Positions 56,561-64,000 of a stretch of DNA of 64,000 bases are shown here, in pieces. The notes beneath the pieces are model-generated. The model had not been told where the DNA came from and did no database searches. It saw nothing but the letters and a program-made list of their open reading frames with translations. A program made the position numbers and the translations under genes. Location of the stretch: positions 25,876,750 through 25,940,749 of the forward strand of contig NC_062215.1 in NCBI RefSeq assembly GCF_902686445.1, read 5' to 3'. Positions within the stretch are counted from its first letter, which is position 1. Every line of letters starts with the position of its first letter. Origin of the DNA: Sciurus carolinensis (lineage: Eukaryota > Chordata > Mammalia > Rodentia > Sciuridae).

Positions 56561-58048
56561 CTCTGAACCACCTTTAGCGTGAAGCTCGGCGGCGGTGGGC
56601 AGGTAGGCTGACTAGTACTGACTAGTACTGCCAAACTGCTCTCTACAGTAACTAAACCACTGGTTCTCCCACAACCAGCATTTGTACAAGATGTCCTGTC
56701 TGGCCTCATCCTTGCCAACTTTTGCTCTTGTTAGATATTTTATCTTTGCCAATCTGAGGGATGTGAAGTGGTATCTCATTTGAATCTGCATTCCCTTCCT
56801 ATGAGGTCAAGCTTCTTATCATGTTCATTGGCCCTCTGAATTTCCCCCGGATGAATCACTTATGTTCATATCCTTCTCTATCCTTTGTAGCTTTTGATAC
56901 AAGTTACAGAGAGCCCAGCTAGAAGTGGCTTAAGCAAAAAGGATTTTCTTACATAACAGGAAGTCTTCGAGTGGGTTCCTTCTGCGACTTCAAGGACTAG
57001 GTTCTCCCATATTTCGTCTCCATTTTTCTTTCATGAGGATAATGCCGCCCTCATCATGTTTGCTTGCCTCTTAAACTGGCTCCCTCATGATCCCAAAATT
57101 GCTGCCTCAGCTCATGTATCTTGTATAGGCAGCAATATCCAGAGGTAGAAGAAAGTGGACACTTTCTTCTTAGACTCTTTCCCAGAAGCCCCACCAAGGG
57201 AATATCCATCTAGTCTTGGTGACCAGAATCGCATACAAGTCTATATCTAACCCAATCAATGACCAGAGGAAAAAAAACCTTTTGCTGTGTTTAGACTTAA
57301 CAGTTCACTACTGAGACCAGGCAAAGCTCATCCTTCCCCAAAGCCCTAACCCCTGAATCAGATCAAGATTCTAGTGGGGAGAAGGGAAAGGGACATTCAA
57401 AAGATCTGTCCTTTCTTTATTGGTTTCTGGGAGGTCTTTATATATTTTGAATACTAACCTTTGATCTGTTTCATGTGCTGCCAACATTGCCACCCAGGCT
57501 GTTATTTGTCATTTTAATAGCAGAAGGCTTTTCAGGGGGTCATGTAATAAAATCAGACCGTCTTTTACAACTTGTGCCTTTTGTCTAAGAAATGCTGCTT
57601 TCCTAACCTCTAATTATTTTAAAGTTTTGTTTTTCACTTGTAGATATTTAATCCATCTGTATTTAATATTTATGGATGATGTGAAGAGTTTTCCTATGAA
57701 AAGCCAATTGTCCCAATACTCTTCATTGAATAGTCTGTTCTCTCTCACTGGGTTGCAATGCCACCACCATCATAAATCAAATCCCCACATATGCTTGCAT
57801 CTGTTTCCGAGCCCTCTATTCTATTGATCCCTTTGTCTAGCAGGGCACCAATACCACACTGTTTTAATCACTATGGCTTTCAAAAAAGTCCTGGTATCTG
57901 TTAGGGTCAGGTTCCCTTCCTGTTCTTCTTCAGAATTCTTTAGCTCTTTCTTAGCCCTTTGCTCTTCCATATGAATTTTAGAATTAGTCTGCCCAGCTCT
58001 GTGAAATGTATTGGACATACATTGAATCAACAGATTAATGTGGAATCT

Positions 58049-58263
58049 TTTTTTTTTTTTTTTCTTTTTTCTTTTGGTACTGGGGTTTGAACCTAGGGGC
58101 ACTCAACCACTGAGACACATCCCCAGCCCTTTTTTGTATTTTATTTAGAGACAGGGTCTCACTGAGTTGCTTAGGGCCTCTCTAAGTTGCTGAGGCTGGC
58201 TTTGAACTTGTGATCCTCCTGCCTTGGCCGCTGGGATTACAAGCCTGTGCCACCACATCAGGT
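58049..58263 (-). repeat. B1-dID-like SINE inside L1
   Basis: T17 head, ID complement ('caaccactgagacacatccc'), B1 complement ('gttgctgaggctggctttga', 'gctgggattacaagcctgtg'). Confidence 0.93.
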
Positions 58264-59259
58264 GAGAGAATCATTGAATGAAAACAACACTGAGGAATCC
58301 CATCCCTAAACTCAACCATTCTCTACTGCTTACCATTTATTTCTTTTATAGGCTACAGTAACTTTTATTTTTCCCCTGCACAAATATCTTGAAATGTCTT
58401 GTGTAAGGTTTTCTTCCGATTTTCTATTATTTAAATTGTTTTGTGAATGACTTATTTAAAAAATGTATAATTTCTAATAAATTATTGCTAGTACACCGAA
58501 ACACTAGAGTTTTGCATTTTATTTGTAGTTGGATGCTGATCTTTGTCCAGCAACCCTGCTGGGTTTTCTTAGTAACACTAATAATAATAATGCCTGTAGA
58601 AGTCTCTTGGGTTTTCTATGTAAATAATCATACCATCTACAAAAGATGTCAGAAATTGTGTCTCTTTTATGTTCTCAATCCTTTTATCAGTGAGTGCTGG
58701 CTTCTAAATTTGACCTGCCCTAGCTCTCAGGCCCTGCCAGTGGGCTGGCCCCGGGTAAGTTAGTCTTGCATTGTCTGTTATAAATAAATAAAGATCCCTT
58801 ACTTTCTTCAGAGCTTTACAGTTTACAAAGCACTTTCGCTTCCATTATCTCATTGATCCTTCTTACACCCCTTTACAGAGAGGGAGTGTCTCCGAGGAAA
58901 TGGCTATGACACTGACCTCCGACAGTCCCTCCCCTTCTCCGTCTTCTGGAATCTAAAGTTTGGGCAGAAGTCTCTAGCATTCTCGAACTCAGGTTTGAGA
59001 GCTTCGGGAGGTCAGAGAGTCAAGAAACCCTTTAGAGGGCTGAAATCCACTGATAAGAACGGGTTAAAAATTCTGGGTAGATCTAAGTCTTTAGGTTGGC
59101 GCCCCAAAGTGTCTGCGGGGTTAGGGGGATATGGAAATGTCCTTGGAAGTCGGAGGATTGGCCCAGATGATGGGTGGGTGGGAGACAGGTGGGGAAGAGA
59201 TCATTCTGTCAGCCTCCTGCTTCCATGCTAGTTCTCCATAGGGAAGAACATTCTCTGAA

Positions 59260-59560
59260 TAGGGAAGAGGAAGACGACTTGGGGTGCGTGGCCTTGGGTG
59301 CCCTTCTGCGTTGCCCCTTCGACCCTCGCGTTCAGCACGCATGCACCACAGTAGCGCATCCCTAAACCCGGGCGGGGCGCCCCGCCGCCCTCCGTCTCCC
59401 TCCCGCCTCTCGGCTCTCAGCTCTCGGCTCAGCGCTCCGCTCCGCCCCTCCATTGCGCAGGCGCAAGACCGGCTGGAGCCGGCGAACGCGCCCTCTCCTG
59501 GCCAACTGACCGAGTCGCATCCTTTGTTGTTGCGCTGGGGGCGACGAAGAGGATGGGGGA
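59260..59560. promoter_or_regulatory. Isolated CpG-rich patch with NRF1-type site (orphan promoter candidate)
   Basis: About 300 bp clearly richer in CpG than its surroundings. It carries TGCGCAGGCGCA at 59454-59465, a close match to the NRF1 consensus, and a weaker GCACGCATGCAC at 59335-59346, plus GC-box-like CCGCCC/CGCCCC motifs and no TATA box. Downstream on the + strand an uncommitted donor-like CTG|GTGAGG occurs at 60009. No coding exon is attached; it may serve a distal SGCA transcript or a noncoding RNA. Confidence 0.55.
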
Positions 59561-60059
59561 GAATGATGTGGGTGGAGCTTGGGAAGCAGATGCGAGAATC
59601 AGATCACAGTGACGAAAATGCCTTTCCTTTGTCCCTCACCACAACGTATAATCCCCTGTTTTAGATGCAGATAAAGAAAATATGGCCCTCAGAAATCAAG
59701 AGACTTAGGGAGACAGGCCCATGGATACTGGAGTGGAATGAGACAGAGTTGGGGATGTCGTGCACGCATTCATTCACGCAGGATTCGTTGCGAGGGAAGA
59801 GACAGTGTAGGAAGCTGGGGAGATGAACGCGGTTGGCAAAGAAGCGAAGACAGAAAACCAGTTAGGCCAGGGCAGGGCTGGGGTCGCAGGAGTGAAGCAG
59901 AGGCGAGGGAAGCTCCGGCTGAGCTTGCAGAGACAAGGCTGAGAGGCACACATGCGGAGACCTGACCCTCCAGTACCGCCCCTCCCATCCTGGCCGGATG
60001 CTCCAGCTGGTGAGGACAGCTAAACCGAGAGCTAAAGACGGGCAAAGTGGACACCAGGA

Positions 60060-60960
60060 GGGACGCTAGTCGCAATGGATTGAAGCAAATATATTTAAAC
60101 CATAAATTCATAATTATATTAATAGCGAAAAGAAAGCTATTAGCCACGGTTTGGAGGATGCTAGGGAATCAGCCTATTATTTTGAAACTGGTAAATACAG
60201 GAAACAAATCAAACATTGACCCTGTTTTTCCTATAAGAACTGTGCCATTCAGATAACCAAATCACGAGTGAGGGGCAGTATCGATGAAGATGATGATGAA
60301 TTTTAGTACCCAGGATTGAACCCAGGGGCCCTCTACTACTGATCTATATCCCCAGCCCTTTTTATTTTATTTTGAGGCAGGGTCTTGCTAAATTGCTGAG
60401 GCTGGCTTCCAACTTAAGACCCTCCTGCCTGAGTCTTCCTGGTTGCTGGGATTACAGGTATGTGCCATCATACCTGGCTCAGTTTTTCTACCTGGAAGTA
60501 TTCCAGCTAGTAAAGAAAGGAATGATCGAATTTGAATATCATCATTTTTTCAAGGAAATAAGAAAACAACATCTAAACTAAAAAAGCTGATGGTGCATGA
60601 TCTGCCTTCAGATGGAAGACACTTCCAGCACCTATAAAGTGGTTTTGCGGAAGAAAATTGAACCTAAATCTGATCAGGCCTCTGGATCCAACTACAATGT
60701 ACAGGAAATACCATTTACGGAAAGTGCAGAGGTCAGAGGAACATGTTAAAGAACATCAGAGAGATGCAATCAGCAAAATCCAGACTGTAGAAAACTGCAG
60801 AAGAGCTTGTTCTTTCAAGGAAGGAGAGAGTACTAGGGAAAGGGTGTGAAGAAAGATGGAGAGGGGAAAGAAGAGAAGCAAGGAGGAAGGAGGAGGGAGG
60901 AGAGGAGAAAGAAAGAGATGGAAAAGGAACCTATGGATTTGGAGGGTTTTGTTTGTTAGT
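60060..60960 (+). repeat. Old L1-like 3'-UTR remnant (left part), SINE-interrupted
   Basis: 'tctgatcaggcctctggatc', 'aactacaatgtacaggaaat' and 'gcaatcagcaaaatccagac' are phrases I associate with old L1 3' regions. It continues at 61270-61540. Interrupted by a B1-dID SINE (60290-60480) and a truncated ID. The family call is tentative. Confidence 0.45.
60290..60480 (-). repeat. B1-dID-like SINE
   Basis: ID complement ('tactgatctatatccccagc'), then B1 complement ('ttgctgaggctggcttccaa', 'gctgggattacaggtatgtg'). Confidence 0.9.
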
Positions 60961-60976
60961 TGGTTGGTTTTTGAGC

Positions 60977-61053
60977 TTATTTTTATTTTTATTTATTTAC
61001 TTATTTCTTCGGTGGTACTGGGGATTGAACCCAGGGCCTCACGCATGCCAGGG
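60977..61053 (-). repeat. Truncated ID SINE
   Basis: TTTA/TTTT-rich head followed by 'ggtactggggattgaaccca' and 'gggcctcacgcatgcca', where the element stops. Confidence 0.75.
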
Positions 61054-61144
61054 ATTTGGAGATACTTAGCCTATCAATCAGTTGTAATATGTCCATCTTA
61101 TTAGATCCTCATTCAAACAAATACATTGTAAAAAACAAGAACTT

Positions 61145-61263
61145 AGATGGGCACCTAGGCCTGTGTCCTTAGTCCCAGCTACTTAGGAGGCTGAGGCAGG
61201 AGGATCACTTGAGCCCAAGAGTTTGAGACCAGTCTGGGCAACATAATGAGATCCTATCTCTTG
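61145..61263 (+). repeat. FLAM/proto-B1-like free 7SL monomer
   Basis: 'taggaggctgaggcaggagg', 'atcacttgagcccaagagtt', 'tgagaccagtctgggcaaca' and 'taatgagatcctatctc' match an Alu-left-monomer-like 7SL derivative. It has no ID tail and lacks the 'caagttcaaagccagcct' block of the B1-dID copies. Confidence 0.8.
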
Positions 61264-61269
61264 AAAACA

Positions 61270-61540
61270 AACACTTGAAATATGTTTACTATTAAGGGAT
61301 TATTGATTATAGTAATAATTATGTTTTGTGATTATGTTAAAAAGAGTCATTATCTTTTAAACATATGTACTGGAACATTGACAGATGAAATTAAATGGGA
61401 GAGGGCAGAGGGCAATTGGGAGGGGCATAGATGATACTAGATTAGCCATGAGTTGATAATAGTTGAAATTAGGTGATGGATACATAGCAGCTCATTATAT
61501 TATTCTGTATACTTTTTTTAAAGCTTCCAAAATAAGTTTA
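61270..61540 (+). repeat. Old L1-like 3'-UTR remnant (right part)
   Basis: 'taaaaagagtcattatcttt', 'ttagccatgagttgataata', 'gtgatggatacatagcagct', 'tatattattctgtatacttt': a terminal block shared in part with 21513-21650. Confidence 0.5.
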
Positions 61541-63338
61541 AAGACCCTGCCACCCCGCCCATCCCTGCCCATCCCAGGCCGAGGCTTCAACAAACAGAAA
61601 GTGCTATGTGTTCCATAGCGAGCTGAGATCCAGATAGTTTTGAGGTAGGGAGTCCATCTGGTGATCTAGGGGACTGAGGAGGCTTCCTGGTTATTTCCAG
61701 CGAGCTCCTGGACAATCCCTGTCTCTCCTGAATGGGGGTGGTATTGGGGAGGATCAGAGGGGGATTGGCTACAGCTTTTCCATTGTGGTAGGGTGACTTA
61801 CGTGGGCCTGGTGACACTGGGTGCAGGCACTGCTGCCTTAAGACAGCTGAGGGTGTGAGTATGTGGCTCCAAAAATAGCAGGGGAGAGGGAGGGGAGTCA
61901 CATGGGGAGCTCAGGGCCTGAGGCCTGGGCAGCTGCCCAACTTGGGCACCTCCGCCTGCCCCCATGGGCCTCTGCCTCCAGAATTGCTCTTCCTCTCTCC
62001 CTTCATCTTTGAGAAGTCAGAGAGATGCCAAGGTGATTCAGGGACAAACACCTGTCCGAGATCCACAGTGGTTGCTGACTCTGGGAATTTGGTAGCTCTC
62101 CAGAGACAGGTGAGGTGGTCAGGTGAGAAGAGAGAGGACAAAGATGACGCAACCTACCTGCCAACCCCATCTGCAGGGGCCCCAACCCCATCTGCAGGCC
62201 TACACGCTTAGGCCCAATCTAGGGTACTCCTGACATCCTTGCCGGCGTTGCGTGGTTGTGGGGTGAGGCGGGAAGCACTTTTCACTTTGAGGCCTGGAGA
62301 ATGACTTACACGGATACCAAGGACCGTGGGCCACTGGCCACCCTGGGTTCCTACCTCCTTCTCTCACACCTGGGAAGAGTGCCCCTCAGCCTTCTCTGAA
62401 TGGAGGCTTTGGGAGAGAAGAGCACCCTGGCTTTCTTCACGCATGGACCAAAATCCTTCAGCAGATACAGGAGGAAGGAAGGGTGCGCTGCTCATCAGCA
62501 GCTTGGCTTTGGGAAGTAATACAGCCCTGTGCCTCAGTGTTACCATCTGTAAATGGCGACAATACTAATGCTGCCTCGTGGAACCACTGTGGTATGCCAC
62601 AGGGTAAGAGGTGTAAAACTACACGAGCCTTTGAGCACAGTGGCAGGCAGTTCAGCTGTCCTAACTTCACACGCAAGCTTCACGCGCCTGGATTTTGCAC
62701 AGCTCTGCCTCTTTGGCACCTGGAACCTGGTGGATGCTCTGTTGTAGATAGGCTGCAAACATGATCGTGGGGATCCTCCACAATGACACTGGCAGGCAAG
62801 CATGATTCGTGCAGGCTTGTACTTGTGGACAGAGGCCTAAGAGGACAAGTGACTCGCTCAAGGCCACATCTTGGGGGTCCTCAAGGTGGGACCTATGCCC
62901 AGCCAAGCAGACTTCCAAGCCTATTCACTGAGCCCCAGCTGCACGAACCAGAGAGGACACCTCCTCTGCTCCAAGACTGGCCTCATGCAAGGCTCGCTCT
63001 TCCCAGACCTATGTGCCAGGGATGCTTGGCCTGGGAATGAGCACAAGGTGAACAGACACTTCCATTTGCCGTTCAGGAAGCTGTCACCTGTCCCTTACAC
63101 ATACTAGTTGCTGAGACCTGTGTCAGGTCAGGGATAGGAAGGTAAAGTGATGGTAGTGCCCTAGGAACCCAGAGCACCCACACCACCCCCACTGTGGCCT
63201 TGGATTGTGCACAGGGATGCACACAGGAGCTAAGGGGAACCTGGCCTCAGAGAGGAGGGAGCCTATCCAGACTAATCAAAGGTGAGCAGAAGAGGAAAGA
63301 GCTTATCAGCTAGGGAGGGGCAGAGTGAGATGGAGGAG

Positions 63339-63373
<35 letters not shown>

Positions 63374-63560
63374 TGTGTCTATAGTGTAGTGGAGAGATTT
63401 AGACAGGATGAACCTGAAAGTCATCAGGAACTCAAGGACAATGGGGGCCATTAGGATTTTAGAAGGTCCCAAGTAGGCAGGTTTGTGGTTTAGAAAACAC
63501 TATGGCCATGGGGAGGGGGTGACTGGAAGGACACTGTGAGGAGGGCGTCCACCCCAGATT
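61541..63560. other. Upstream flank of SGCA
   Basis: Two kilobases of mostly single-copy-looking sequence. A sense MIR lies at about 62490-62640. An AT-core motif CCAAAAATAG at 61868-61877 is one base off both MEF2 and CArG consensus sequences. A TG repeat lies at 63341-63371. No gene is seen. Confidence 0.55.
63341..63371 (+). repeat. (TG)n microsatellite
   Basis: About 15 uninterrupted TG units, 0.35 kb upstream of the SGCA start codon. Confidence 0.96.
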
Positions 63561-63713
63561 CAGTGCCTGCTCTAGGTGGAGAAGAGGAGGGCCCTGTGGC
63601 TGAGGCTGGGACCCAGCTGCTCTGGGTCACCTCCCCAAGTCCCTCCCTCCCTCCCTCCTTTTCTCCCTGCCCCTGTCTCTGTCACTCAGTGGGCCGGCCA
63701 GGCTGGGGCAGCC
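63561..63713 (+). promoter_or_regulatory. SGCA: Probable proximal SGCA promoter and 5' UTR
   Basis: CT-rich, TATA-less sequence directly before the SGCA start codon with an E-box (CAGCTG, 63616) and long TCCC runs (63640-63660). The transcription start cannot be fixed from sequence. Confidence 0.5.
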
Positions 63714-63750
63714 ATGGTAGCAGTACTAATCTGGATTCCTCTCTTTGTAG
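63714..63750 (+). CDS. SGCA: Alpha-sarcoglycan, first coding exon only
   Basis: Alpha-sarcoglycan is a muscle-membrane glycoprotein of the dystrophin complex; loss causes limb-girdle muscular dystrophy. Only the start is in the window: ATG at 63714 (context GCAGCCATGG, strong Kozak) encoding MVAVLIWIPLFV plus one base. This is the hydrophobic start of a signal peptide and shares M, L, W, P, L and V with the human N-terminus. The exon length of 37 nt to a phase-1 boundary equals the human exon 1 coding part, and the gene order after PPP1R9B is as expected. The donor is GCAAGT rather than GTAAGT. E-box CAGCTG at 63616-63621 fits muscle expression. The call rests on synteny, length and partial similarity of a very short peptide. 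Confidence 0.78.
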
Positions 63751-64000
63751 GCAAGTTGGGGACTTCCTCAGGGGGAGGCCCAGGGTGAAGGGTGGGATGA
63801 GACGGAAGAATGGGGGTCCTTAGGGGAGGGATCTGGGGAGAGTCAGGTAGGGCCTGAAGGACTTCGGGGTGTTGTTAGCATGAAGGCAGGCCAGGATCCA
63901 GGGGCTGGGAGCTGGCTCTGGGCTGTGGGGCCTGGAAGCTCTGAGGCCTGAAGGTATTCTAGGGCCGAGGTGGGCCTAACTGCACAGTCCCATAGGGTCA

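Larger units (their letters stand above)
55556..58650 (-). repeat. Long old L1 fragment (3' UTR and ORF2 end), nested insertions
   Basis: In plus orientation it reads as the complement of an old L1: 'taaaattccccattttaacc' and 'tggcaaccaccattcttctt' (3' UTR), 'tgtgaagtggtatctcattt', 'ggtctttatatattttgaat', 'caataccacactgttttaat', 'cttccatatgaattttagaa', up to 'atcataccatctac'. ORF2 is broken by many stops. Three younger elements are inserted: 55936-56150, 56461-56560 and 58049-58263. Confidence 0.8.

Noticed and set aside
60658..61104. Open frames after the 60.3-kb SINE that could be a small gene or processed pseudogene
   Set aside because: The sequence reads as an old L1-like 3' UTR interrupted by SINEs, with no conserved protein signature.
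1..64000. CRISPR arrays, operons, phage or bacterial mobile elements, tRNA or rRNA genes
   Set aside because: None seen. The tRNA-like boxes belong to ID and MIR SINEs, and regular short repeats are microsatellites.

Overview
This is a stretch of a mammalian nuclear genome. It has spliced genes with GT-AG introns, CpG-island promoters, dense SINE, LINE and MIR remnants, and microsatellites. The most frequent young repeat is a roughly 210-bp SINE: a B1-like (7SL-derived) body followed by an ID-like tail and poly(A). Free-standing ID elements also occur, two of them with perfect 16-bp target-site duplications. B1-dID plus ID SINEs point to a squirrel-like rodent (Sciuridae: ground squirrel, marmot or similar). 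That assignment is inference from repeat type, not a database match.

Four genes can be read exon by exon, in the order of the conserved mammalian block PDK2 - SAMD14 - PPP1R9B - SGCA (human 17q21.33). PDK2 (+ strand, 1558-12388) has all coding exons except the first, which lies left of the window. SAMD14 (- strand, 15224-26212, with a further upstream first exon at 29448-29463) is complete at 417 codons and meets PDK2 tail to tail near 13.3-13.6 kb. PPP1R9B (- strand, 34694-49910) encodes complete spinophilin, 818 codons in ten coding exons, with a CpG island around its large first exon. SGCA (+ strand) enters at the right edge with only its 37-nt first coding exon (63714-63750), followed by a GC rather than a GT splice donor.

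Layout: 1-13.34 kb PDK2 introns, exons and 3' UTR; 13.6-30.3 kb SAMD14 with two candidate promoters and an E-box/GATA composite element in intron 1; 30.3-33.1 kb short intergenic region; 33.1-50.6 kb PPP1R9B; 50.6-63.7 kb intergenic region with MIRs, nested L1 fragments, SINEs and an isolated CpG-rich patch with an NRF1-type site near 59.45 kb; 63.7 kb start of SGCA.

The genes do not form an operon. PDK2 acts in mitochondrial pyruvate dehydrogenase control. PPP1R9B is a synaptic and cytoskeletal PP1-targeting scaffold. SAMD14 carries a neurabin-type SAM domain and is linked to haematopoietic signalling. SGCA is a muscle dystrophin-complex glycoprotein. PPP1R9B (neurabin family but without the SAM domain) lies directly upstream of SAMD14 (neurabin-type SAM domain) on the same strand, which suggests the pair may descend from one split neurabin-like gene.
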